From JBEKJU01 sp050011095 (GTDB lineage Bacteria > Desulfobacterota > Syntrophorhabdia > Syntrophorhabdales > WCHB1-27): a stretch of DNA of 5,622 nucleotides. Both the position numbers and the translations under genes were made by a program. Under the pieces are notes generated by a model that saw nothing but the letters and a program-made list of their open reading frames with translations, was not told the origin of the DNA and did not search any database. Location of the stretch: assembly GCA_050011095.1 (NCBI GenBank), contig JBEKJU010000305.1, positions 1 through 5,622 on the forward strand, written 5' to 3'. This document shows positions 1-4,658 of this stretch, in pieces (position 1 is the first letter of the stretch; each line of letters opens with the position of its first letter).

Positions 1-205
1 CATAGCCATAGCGATATCCACCACGGTAGTGGCCACGGTCTCCACCATGTCCGCCGTGCCCCTGCTGGCTGTGGCCTCTGCCGTTATCCCTGGCGAACGC
101 CGGCGCGATGGATATACCGCCGATCATTGAGGCGAAGACGAGGGCCATCACGATCTTGCCGACTGTGGAACTGAACTTTCTGGTTCGTGTATTCGAGGTT
201 CTCAT
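1..205 (-). CDS. Secreted Gly/His/Tyr-rich small protein, 3' end missing
   Basis: The first 68 residues of a protein that leaves the window at base 1. The N-terminus is a classical signal peptide: basic start (MRTSNTRTRK), hydrophobic core at about residues 17-33 (IVMALVFASMIGG), and a likely signal peptidase I site after APAFA (residue 38). The mature part is low-complexity, rich in Gly, His, Arg and Tyr (GHGGHGGDRGHYRGGYRYGY at 49-68). Such proteins are common as exported hypothetical proteins in proteobacteria; the His-rich tract could bind metal, but that is only inference. The ATG at 203-205 is preceded by GGAAGG about 5 bases upstream, which sets the start. It lies 75 bases downstream of the Spy-like gene on the same strand, so co-transcription is possible. 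No function can be assigned with confidence. Confidence 0.75.
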   Translation of the reverse strand, partial: MRTSNTRTRKFSSTVGKIVMALVFASMIGGISIAPAFARDNGRGHSQQGHGGHGGDRGHYRGGYRYGY

Positions 206-231
206 AGTGACCTTCCATTGTTGTAGTGATT

Positions 232-249
232 CCCTATCGCAAAATAGGG
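232..249 (-). other. Small stem-loop between Spy-like gene and the left-edge gene
   Basis: CCCTAT and ATAGGG form a 6-bp perfect stem with a 6-base loop, 26 bases before the start codon at 205 and 31 bases after the Spy-like stop codon. No T-run follows it on the minus strand, so it is a poor intrinsic terminator. It could be an mRNA processing or attenuation hairpin, or chance. Confidence 0.25.
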
Positions 250-280
250 TGTGCTCTCTTGACGTTTCCGGCAGTCGCGA

Positions 281-766
281 TCACTTGCCCTTTGCCTTTG
301 ACTTCGCACGGCCGTGGTAGCGGAATAACGTATCGGCACTCTTCTTCTGAGCGTCCGACATGCCGGCATAAAGAGGTTCGAAGGCCGAGACGAATTTCTT
401 GATGCCGTCCGCATGGGCCTCGACAATTTCGCCATAGGCTTTTAGGTCTTCGACAGCGGTCATGGTGCCCATTTTTTCTGACCTTGCCTTGATGAGCGTC
501 TCCATTGTTTTCGCATTGTCCCTCATCGCCTGGGTGACGTTATTCCATAGCCCTTCCTGTGCCGGGGTGATATTGAGCTTGGTATGAAGCTCCTTGATGC
601 GTGCCTCGACGCGGTCGCCGGCAGGCGTTTTGACAACGGGCGCCGGGCCTGGCTCGGGCGAGGCCGCCAGCGTTGGACTTGCACCTGTGAGAACCATAAA
701 AGCGAGAAGTACCGCCGCAACAGCGAGTACGGCCGGATAAACGAACTGATTGGTAATCCGTTTCAT
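281..766 (-). CDS. Spy/CpxP-like periplasmic protein (LTxxQ motif family)
   Basis: A 161-residue exported protein resembling the Spy/CpxP family, which in enterobacteria are periplasmic ATP-independent chaperones or stress sensors. Residues 1-35 are a signal peptide (MKRITNQF, hydrophobic core to about 28, cleavage probably after TLAA). A Pro-rich linker follows (36-48), then an all-helical, charged region. Two LTxxQ-type motifs are visible, ITPAQ at 66-70 and MSDAQ at 136-140, spaced much as the two motifs in E. coli Spy. The C-terminus is very basic (RAKSKAKGK). The frame is open 22 codons further upstream, but the ATG at 764-766 has AAGGAGA 7 bases before it and begins the signal peptide, so I use it. 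It sits 148 bases downstream of the BON lipoprotein on the same strand. Chaperone activity is inferred from family; the motifs are seen directly. Confidence 0.85.
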   Translation of the reverse strand: MKRITNQFVYPAVLAVAAVLLAFMVLTGASPTLAASPEPGPAPVVKTPAGDRVEARIKELHTKLNITPAQEGLWNNVTQAMRDNAKTMETLIKARSEKMGTMTAVEDLKAYGEIVEAHADGIKKFVSAFEPLYAGMSDAQKKSADTLFRYHGRAKSKAKGK

Positions 767-869
767 GATCTGTCTCCTTATAAGGTTAATTTCCTGCGTC
801 CCAATAAGCATCGACTCATCTCCACATCTCACTTCCCGGACGGGGTTCCCGGAAATCCGGGGTTCGGGT

Positions 870-887
870 CAACAGCGGCCGCCGTTG
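870..887 (-). other. GC-rich stem-loop in the BON to Spy-like gap
   Basis: On the minus strand CAACGGC and GCTGTTG pair over 7 bp (one G-U) around a GGCC loop; the centre is GCGGCCGC. It lies 28 bases past the BON stop codon. No T-run follows, so it may be a rho-assisted 3' end stabiliser or a processing site. It is flanked by a direct repeat CCCGGAAAT at 848-856 and 893-901. Confidence 0.35.
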
Positions 888-914
888 CCCTACCCGGAAA
901 TGGATGTCGGTCGC

Positions 915-1229
915 CTATTTCACGATCAGGTTATTCTTTACGGAGGTGACTCCTTTGACGCTTCTTGTGATTTCGCCCGCTTTAGAGACGGCCTGTTGAG
1001 AATTGACGAAGCCGCTCAGTTGGACAACGCCCTTGTAAGTCTCGACGCCGATCTGGAACGACTTGAGAAAATCATCTTCCGCAAGCAGGGCCTTTACCTT
1101 GGTCGTGATGGTCGAATCGTCCACGTATTCGCCCGTGCTTTCGTGTGTGCGTGTCGAGGCGCAGGCAGCAAGGGCGGCGACGAACATAAGAAGGACCAGA
1201 TAGCCGATAAACACATTCCTTGTTTTCAT
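915..1229 (-). CDS. BON-domain lipoprotein (OsmY-like, single domain)
   Basis: A 104-residue lipoprotein. Residues 1-22 are a lipoprotein signal peptide ending in the lipobox LAAC, with Cys23 as the lipidated residue; Ala24 follows, not Asp, which in E. coli rules would favour outer-membrane sorting. Residues about 36-104 form one BON domain: DDSTITTKVKALLA helix, the KGVVQLSGFV strand-turn (66-75) with the conserved Gly67 and Gly73, and the closing SVKGVTSVKNNLIVK. BON domains are phospholipid-binding or envelope-associated modules found in OsmY, secretins and DolP. OsmY and DolP normally have two BON domains; this one has one. GAGGAG lies 7-8 bases before the ATG at 1227-1229. Its likely job is outer-membrane integrity or osmotic stress, which is inference from family and from the stress genes around it. 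Confidence 0.9.
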   Translation of the reverse strand: MKTRNVFIGYLVLLMFVAALAACASTRTHESTGEYVDDSTITTKVKALLAEDDFLKSFQIGVETYKGVVQLSGFVNSQQAVSKAGEITRSVKGVTSVKNNLIVK

Positions 1230-1273
1230 GGCGGTTACTCCTCTTCAGTAAATTTGATGATGAAAATGGTTGA

Positions 1274-1432
1274 TTACAAGATCTTTTCTCCCAAAGATGT
1301 CACACCTCGCCTTCCCCGGTAAGGGTATAGGTAGCTACAACACCCTTCGCTCCTGAACAAGCCGGACCACCAAACCCCGCTGGAGTGCCGGCAAAGAGAT
1401 ACTCCGTCGTCCTTGAATGACACTGGGTTCAT
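1274..1432 (-). pseudogene. Decayed gene-like stretch behind a duplicated leader
   Basis: The 339-base gap between the BON gene and the next lipoprotein holds no convincing intact gene. An ATG at 1430-1432, with AGGAGGAGGG about 10 bases upstream, opens 52 codons, but its product is Cys/Trp/Arg/Ser-rich and does not look natural. A shifted frame over about 1300-1417 reads more like protein (EYLFAGTPAGFGGPACSGAK, later YTLTGEGEV) yet has no start codon. This pattern fits an old gene broken by a frameshift near its start. The preceding leader matches that of the lipoprotein gene at 1569-2135, but the coding part shows no visible similarity to that lipoprotein. I do not recognise the family. Chance open frames remain a real alternative. 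Confidence 0.3.
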
Positions 1433-1442
1433 GTTACCCCGT

Positions 1443-1488
1443 CCCTCCTCCTGCCTTTAGATGTCCAATCATACGGTTGCAATGTTAA
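1443..1488 (-). repeat. Duplicated leader, copy A
   Basis: Aligned by eye on the minus strand, this 46-base stretch matches 2138-2182 at about 37 of 45 positions with one single-base gap. Shared blocks are TTAAC, GCAA, ATGATTGGA, CTAAAG and CAGGAGGAG. The last block is a Shine-Dalgarno site, so the duplicated unit is a 5' untranslated leader. Copy A stands in front of the decayed stretch at 1274-1432. Confidence 0.7.
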
Positions 1489-1568
1489 TAAATGTGACTA
1501 CGGCAAATTAATACTTGCAAACCACTTACACAGACCTTCGTCCCTGGGTGCCAATTTTCTGAAAACTT

Positions 1569-2135
1569 CTATTGGAGCCGATTTATATCCGTTTCCAATG
1601 AATCGAGCCTGCGGGAAATGTCTGCTCTCTCGTCTTGCGTCGTGTATCTGCCTCCTTCCGTCATCTGCAAGTAGTCACGCCGAATGGAGTCCAGTCTGGA
1701 TTGAAATTCTCGCCCCTCTGTCGAAGGCAGGCGTCCGTTGCTTCTTCCGTCATCAATTCTCCTTTGAAGTGCGACAATCCTGTCCCCGTTCCCTCTTGGC
1801 TCTTCAATTCTTGTGGCCCGGCCCAGCGCCCTGTCGATCTCATTTCCAAGCGCATCAAGTCTTCCAAGAAGGCTATCCCACTCGTCCCGGGAGACCACTT
1901 TGTCTCTCAGCTGCGTATAGTCTGTCCGAATACCCTTCAGGGTCGTCAGAAACATCTGGGACTGATCGGGGGTAAGCGCACCTGTTTTCAGCCCATCCCC
2001 AATCTTCTCCTGGATTACAACCATCTTGTTCTCCGCGCTCCTTTCTTTATCTGGCCATGTTTGCATGGAGACGCAGCCCGAAAAAAAGGCTAATCCGAAA
2101 ACCACCAACGCTGACAACAAAATAACCTTCTTCAT
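1569..2135 (-). CDS. Lipoprotein with two tandem helical repeats
   Basis: A 188-residue lipoprotein of unknown function. Residues 1-20 are a signal peptide ending at FFSGC, with Cys21 lipidated; Phe at position -3 is a slightly unusual lipobox. The mature chain is charged and strongly helical, and consists of two related units. Unit 1 (about 39-104) and unit 2 (about 121-187) align as IQEKIGDGLKTGAL with LQRRIDDGRSNGRL, then LKGIRTDY with LDSIRRDY, then LLGRLDALGNEIDRAL with ISRRLDSLETDINRL. The offset is 82 residues, rising to 84 after a small insertion. The 16-residue linker is basic and acidic (105-120). The frame extends 9 codons upstream, but the ATG at 2133-2135 has GGAGGAG 5 bases before it and starts the MKK signal peptide. 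It may be a periplasmic scaffold or coiled-coil spacer; that is inference. I recall similar proteins from Desulfobacterota but cannot name a family. Confidence 0.8.
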   Translation of the reverse strand: MKKVILLSALVVFGLAFFSGCVSMQTWPDKERSAENKMVVIQEKIGDGLKTGALTPDQSQMFLTTLKGIRTDYTQLRDKVVSRDEWDSLLGRLDALGNEIDRALGRATRIEEPRGNGDRIVALQRRIDDGRSNGRLPSTEGREFQSRLDSIRRDYLQMTEGGRYTTQDERADISRRLDSLETDINRLQ

Positions 2136-2137
2136 TT

Positions 2138-2182
2138 CTCTCCTCCTGTCTTTAGTATCCAATCATCTGATTGCAGCGTTAA
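2138..2182 (-). repeat. Duplicated leader, copy B (in front of repeat lipoprotein)
   Basis: Partner of copy A at 1443-1488. It includes the Shine-Dalgarno site (CAGGAGGAG) and about 35 bases upstream of it. Here the leader precedes an intact gene. The conserved ATGATTGGA block lies outside the ribosome site, which suggests it may matter for RNA structure or regulation, or that the duplication is recent. Confidence 0.7.
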
Positions 2183-2235
2183 AAAGATAACTCACCCTGA
2201 ATCCTTATTCTGTTCCGGATAATTATTTTCAAGGG

Positions 2236-2415
2236 CTATTGTGACTGCTTTTCCGGGTCATCCACCAACAACTCTTCCATGTCCGCCAGCCTTATAGCGT
2301 TTGTTCTGCCCTCACCCAGAAGGCCGGGCCTCACTTCCAGTTCGGGGGAGTATTCAACAGGTTCAAGGTTGGCACAGAGGCAGAAGGACGACGTTTCAAA
2401 AACCAAACTCGCTTG
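2236..2415 (-). pseudogene. Open coding-like stretch directly after uspA-type gene
   Basis: Immediately after the TAA of the universal stress gene the same frame stays open for 59 codons, ending in TAG at 2236-2238. The second half reads like a real protein C-terminus (VEYSPELEVRPGLLGEGRTN, then RLADMEELLVDDPEKQSQ). There is no ATG near its beginning; a TTG at 2404-2406 would give 56 residues but has no ribosome site. UspA-family proteins normally end where the upstream gene ends, so this is not simply a lost UspA tail. It may be the 3' remnant of another gene, or a chance open frame. I do not recognise it. Confidence 0.25.
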
Positions 2416-2901
2416 TTAGAGCTCTTCCCAGTTGAGCTTATCGTTGGGCACAGGGACGGCGACCACCGGCCTTGAAGTGCGATATAGGACCTCGCGGGAG
2501 ACGCTGCCCAGAAGTGCATTTCTCAGCAGTTGCTTTCCATGAGTTCCAAGGACGAGGATATCGGACCCCTCTTCCTCAGCGAGGCCCAAGATTGTTTCGG
2601 CCGGTTGACCAACGCGAACAAGGATATTCGACACGAGTTCGATACAGGTCCTGTCCTTATCCATAATTTCGCAAAATCGCTCCAGGTGACCTCGGATTAT
2701 CTCGCGCGAGCGAACGCTCTCCTTCCCTTCCGTGTCCTCCTTTACCCAATTGCCAAATGTGGCAGCTCCAGGCTCAACTACGTGGAGAACCGTAATCTTG
2801 GCGCCGCATTGTCGGGCAATCTGAACGGCGTAGCCGAAGGCGTATAGAGAGTTCTCGCTCAGGTCGGTCGCATAAAGGATCTTGGTTATTTCAGCGATCA
2901 T
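2416..2901 (-). CDS. Universal stress protein, UspA family
   Basis: A single Usp domain of 161 residues, the usual length. It opens with ITKILYATDLSENS, where Asp13 is the conserved nucleotide-pocket residue of ATP-binding Usp proteins. The core strand ITVLHVVEP is at 36-44 and the helix-strand DILVLGTHG at 114-122. The ATP-binding signature G-x2-G-x9-G-S/T is intact (Gly119, Gly122, Gly132, Ser133), followed by SREVLYRTSRPVVAVPVP. It is thus probably an ATP-binding, cytoplasmic, dimeric stress protein. The frame is open to an ATG at 3043-3045, which would add 48 residues with no Usp similarity; I choose the ATG at 2899-2901 because the domain begins there, although its ribosome site (AAAGTG) is weak. 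A GTG three codons earlier is also possible. The partner genes around it are stress and envelope genes. Confidence 0.93.
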   Translation of the reverse strand: MIAEITKILYATDLSENSLYAFGYAVQIARQCGAKITVLHVVEPGAATFGNWVKEDTEGKESVRSREIIRGHLERFCEIMDKDRTCIELVSNILVRVGQPAETILGLAEEEGSDILVLGTHGKQLLRNALLGSVSREVLYRTSRPVVAVPVPNDKLNWEEL

Positions 2902-3048
2902 GATAATCACTTTGCAAAAGTAATTCCCGACGAGGCCGTTGACGTTGGTGCCGCCGTCCCGACCCCTGTTCTTATCGTGGACGAGGGCGGGCAGGGTAAA
3001 CTTGCCCCCCTGGATCTCCCTTTCGGAGTTAGGCACCCGATGCATATA

Positions 3049-3077
3049 TATTTAAGTACTTACGGACAGGTTGTAAA
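3049..3077 (-). promoter_or_regulatory. Weak candidate promoter for the universal stress gene
   Basis: On the minus strand TTTACA (5 of 6 to the -35 consensus) is followed after 17 bases by TAAATA (3 of 6 to -10), within an AT-rich patch. A transcript from here would have a leader of about 140 bases before the chosen start at 2901. Weak by itself. Confidence 0.2.
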
Positions 3078-3500
3078 GCCCCAGGCTGACGATTCTCCTT
3101 TTCGTTCCTAGGATTTGTCCTCGCATGGCTGCGCTTGATCGATCCTTCGCTCTCTATGGCCTGCGTACTCCGGGAAGGTGCCTCACGTACTACGACGAGG
3201 CCAGAAGCGGCGAGGAGATAATGAGGTCGGCCGATGCGCCGTTGCATGGCGCCCACTCGTTCTGGACCACGGTAATCCTAAGGAGGGCCATTTGATACAA
3301 CCTTTATCCAAACGGGAGATTGCAAAGACGCCCAGGAAGGTGCCGGAAGGACAAAGCTTTGCGCCTTTTCGGTGATAATGGCGAACCTTTGTGATGTGAA
3401 ACGGATGCTGCATTTGCAGATACTATGATAGATTGCGGCCCCTCTGAAGGGTACTGGTACGGGCTGCTGAATCATGCTCGGAAAGACCGAACGCCTGCAC
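3078..3500. other. Long stretch without a confident gene
   Basis: No frame here resembles a known family. The best candidates are two short plus-strand frames that overlap at a stop/start: ATG 3125 to TGA 3295 (56 residues, beginning MAALDRSFALYGL, containing YYDEARSGEEI) and TTG 3292 to TGA 3375 (27 residues, ending PEGQSFAPFR). The second has a perfect AAGGAGG at 3280-3286, five bases before TTG, inside the end of the first. A 10-base direct repeat GGAAGGTGCC occurs at 3173-3182 and 3335-3344. Minus-strand frames over the same bases are no more convincing. The stretch could be gene debris, a small RNA locus or the divergent control region of both gene groups. Confidence 0.4.
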
Positions 3501-3740
3501 TTATAGATGATCCTTGCACGCCCTGGTTCGTATCCACCCCTTTGCTATCAACCCCCTGGTAATCTCTTCACGTGCCTTCCCCTACCATCCAAAAGGTTCT
3601 TTGTGCTTCTTGTAGGCGGTTTCCAGGTACTCGCGCGTTAGTCCAAATCTTTCAGGGTTGCAGGTGACTGTGTTGATATGGCTCAGGGACACGGGCAGCA
3701 TATCTCCCTCGCGGCTGATCCAATATGTTCTTTCATCCAT
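3501..3740 (-). pseudogene. Small conserved-type protein interrupted by in-frame TAG
   Basis: From ATG 3738-3740, with GTGAGGT about 8 bases upstream, the frame codes 52 residues (MDERTYWISREGDMLPVSLS, then ERFGLTREYLETAYKKHKE, ending PFGW) and meets TAG at 3582-3584. After the TAG the same frame continues for 26 codons with clearly coding-like sequence, GKAREEITRGLIAKGWIRTR, to TAA at 3501-3503. I recall small Desulfobacterota-type proteins of this plan, with an N-terminal I-x-x-D/E-G segment, a PERFGLT-like segment and a 'GLEGKAREEI...GWIR(I/L)R' C-terminal half; this is memory, not a search. In that pattern the GW-stop here replaces Gly-Leu-Glu, so TGGTAG stands where TTGGAG-like codons would be expected. 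The simplest reading is a nonsense mutation or assembly error; recoding is conceivable. The C-terminus also seems shorter than I remember. Function unknown. Confidence 0.65.
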
Positions 3741-3842
3741 TACCTGACCTCACCGTGCCGGGCATGGGTTGGGTCTTGAATATCAAGTGACCGCTCTGAA
3801 ATATGACGGCAGGCAATGACAATCCCTAAGGACCTTTGTAAG

Positions 3843-3871
3843 TTGCTGAGCGCCATAGTAAGACCTATATT
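3843..3871 (+). promoter_or_regulatory. Candidate sigma-70-type promoter for the csbD-led group
   Basis: TTGCTG and TATATT are separated by exactly 17 bases; TATATT matches 5 of 6 of the -10 consensus, TTGCTG only 3 of 6 of -35. It lies 45 bases before the CsbD start codon. The -10 box overlaps one arm of a 10-bp inverted repeat (TCTGAAATAT at 3795-3804, ATATTTCAGA at 3867-3876), which could serve a regulator or be chance. Confidence 0.4.
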
Positions 3872-3915
3872 TCAGAATAAGCACGCGCAAATCGAAATCC
3901 TCAAGGAGGAATACC

Positions 3916-4095
3916 ATGAAGTCCAGCACGAAGGACAAAGTGAAAGGCACCTTACACGAAGCAAAGGGTAAGGCCAAGGAAATGGCAGGGAAAATCACCG
4001 ACAATCCCAAGTTGGAGGCCAAAGGCAAAGCCGAAAAGATAGCCGGCAAAGTGCAGGAAAAGGTCGGCCAGGTCAAGAAGACCCTGGGGAAGTAG
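3916..4095 (+). CDS. CsbD-family stress protein
   Basis: A 59-residue, very hydrophilic Lys/Gly/Ala/Glu-rich protein with the CsbD pattern: KVKGTLHEAKGKAKEMAGK, then TDNPKLEAKGKAEKIAGKVQ, ending KVGQVKKTLGK. It contains the repeated K-G-K-A and A-G-K helix units typical of the family. CsbD was first described in Bacillus as a sigma-B-controlled general stress protein; relatives are induced by stress or starvation in many bacteria, but their biochemical role is unknown. AAGGAGG at 3903-3909 is six bases before the ATG, an excellent ribosome site that predicts high expression. It is the first gene of the rightward group and is followed at once by the remnant of a second family member. Confidence 0.93.
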   Translation: MKSSTKDKVKGTLHEAKGKAKEMAGKITDNPKLEAKGKAEKIAGKVQEKVGQVKKTLGK

Positions 4096-4111
4096 TGAGA
4101 GTGGCGTATCA

Positions 4112-4236
4112 TGCTTCAAGGGGATCAAGCAAGCCGCAGGCGACCTGACGGGGAACGAAAGTCTCAAGCAAGAGGAACGCGCAAGGCTAAGGCGAGGAAT
4201 GCGAAGGGCGCGGTCAGCGGAAGGATCCGAAACTGA
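4112..4236 (+). pseudogene. Frameshifted remnant of a second CsbD-family gene
   Basis: Beginning 16 bases after the intact CsbD stop codon, one frame reads GIKQAAGDLTGNESLKQEER (4121-4180), a clear match to the middle of CsbD proteins of the 'IKQAAGKLTGN..LKxEG' type. The coding sense then moves to another frame (from 4183), reading KAKARNAKGAVSGRIRN to TGA at 4234-4236, which matches the expected C-terminal 'A-K-G-x-x-x-G-A-V-G-x-I-K' part. The shift is at about 4178-4185. The N-terminal part (about the first 15 residues of such proteins) is absent. A short ATG frame at 4111 runs 41 codons through the region, but in its first half it is out of the CsbD frame. The remnant resembles a different CsbD subgroup from its neighbour, so it is not obviously a recent tandem copy. 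An assembly indel could also explain the shift, but not the missing start. Confidence 0.75.
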
Positions 4237-4272
4237 CACGGGTATTCAACCAAGTGAGGGGAGGAGATTACA

Positions 4273-4353
4273 ATGACGCTCATCATACTCAGCAGCGGGT
4301 TGGTCGTATTGTTAGGCGGGGGCGGTGGCTACTATTGGAGGAGGCGCCGGTAG
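4273..4353 (+). CDS. 26-residue single-span membrane micro-protein
   Basis: A very short gene that has the marks of a real one. GGAGGAG lies about six bases before the ATG. The product starts with a hydrophobic segment MTLIILSSGLVVLLGGGGG (1-19), which could span the membrane once, followed by YYWRRRR. The cluster of four Arg at the C-terminus predicts that this end stays in the cytoplasm under the positive-inside rule. Short bacterial peptides with a hydrophobic stretch, a run of Gly and an aromatic-basic tail are known to me only as hypothetical proteins. It is placed between the CsbD remnant and the collagen-like lipoprotein, on the same strand, with 62 bases to the next start. Function unknown; a regulator of membrane protein stability or a stress peptide is a guess. 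Confidence 0.6.
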   Translation: MTLIILSSGLVVLLGGGGGYYWRRRR

Positions 4354-4415
4354 GTGTCACTTTTCATATTACTGTGACGCAGAAGCAAAGTCTTATCAAA
4401 AGGAGATGAACGTAT

Positions 4416-4649
4416 ATGAAGAAATTAGTGGTGTTGTTTATAGCTGTCATGTTTCTAGCGACTTTTACGCTGATTGGCTGCAATCAATCATCCCCACCTC
4501 CAGCACCGGCGGAGAAGGGAGCACCTGGACCCGCGGGAGCACCTGGAGCACCCGGCGCAGCGGGAGCGCCTGGAGCAACCGGGGAGGCTGGTGCGCCTGG
4601 AGCAACGGGAGCGCCTGCGCCAGCGCCAGCACCAGCACCAGAAAAATAG
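4416..4649 (+). CDS. Collagen-like (Gly-X-Y) lipoprotein
   Basis: A 77-residue lipoprotein. Residues 1-21 form the signal peptide (MKKLVVLFIAVMFLATFTLIG) and the lipobox LIGC places the lipid on Cys22; Asn23 at +2 does not match the E. coli inner-membrane retention signal. A Ser/Pro linker (NQSSPPPAPAEK) precedes 11 uninterrupted Gly-X-Y triplets at 35-67 (GAPGPAGAPGAPGAAGAPGA and on), then an Ala-Pro tail (APAPAPAPEK). Perfect triplet periodicity with many Pro at position X or Y is the collagen pattern; 11 triplets may or may not suffice for a stable trimer. There is no globular head. AAGGAG at 4400-4405 is 10 bases before the ATG. Possible roles are a surface spacer, an adhesin-like stalk or a periplasmic tether like the Pro/Ala-rich lipoproteins; none is shown by the sequence. 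Overlapping longer frames in this GC-rich repeat are shadows. Confidence 0.88.
   Translation: MKKLVVLFIAVMFLATFTLIGCNQSSPPPAPAEKGAPGPAGAPGAPGAAGAPGATGEAGAPGATGAPAPAPAPAPEK
4518..4616 (+). repeat. 9-base-periodic Gly-X-Y coding tract
   Basis: The DNA coding for the 11 triplets repeats with variations on GGAGCACCTGGAGCA. Degenerate units such as GGAGCGCCTGGAGCAAC recur at 4571-4587 and 4589-4605 (the latter beginning GGTGCG). Such tracts expand and contract by slippage, so length may vary between strains. Confidence 0.7.
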
Positions 4650-4658
4650 GAGATGCGG

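Noticed and set aside
750..1322. 190-codon plus-strand open frame across the BON gene and its flanks
   Set aside because: It is antisense to a clear BON lipoprotein, has no ribosome site and has no recognisable protein features.
1546..1554. TTGGCAC-like sigma-54 -24 element (minus strand), and another at 2369 (plus strand)
   Set aside because: Neither is followed by a GC/TTGC -12 element at the required spacing.
1635..2093. Plus-strand open frames of up to 152 codons opposite the repeat lipoprotein
   Set aside because: They are antisense shadows of a gene with signal peptide, lipobox and internal repeats.
2902..3045. 48-residue N-terminal extension of the universal stress protein
   Set aside because: The ATG at 3045 has no ribosome site, the added residues do not resemble Usp, and the Usp domain begins exactly at the internal ATG.
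3029..3256. 75-codon minus-strand frame (GTG or ATG start)
   Set aside because: No ribosome site, no recognisable features, and it runs through the candidate promoter of the universal stress gene.
3783..4239. Minus-strand frames of 109 and 95 codons opposite CsbD
   Set aside because: They mirror the Lys/Gly-rich CsbD codons as Leu/Phe-rich sequence; the CsbD frame has a perfect ribosome site and family match.
4356..4377. GTCAC ... GTGAC inverted repeat as a CRP/FNR-type operator
   Set aside because: Arms are only 5 bp, with orientation and spacing unlike those operators.
4518..4616. Short-period repeat as possible CRISPR or satellite array
   Set aside because: There are no spacers; the repeat is explained entirely by Gly-X-Y codons in frame.
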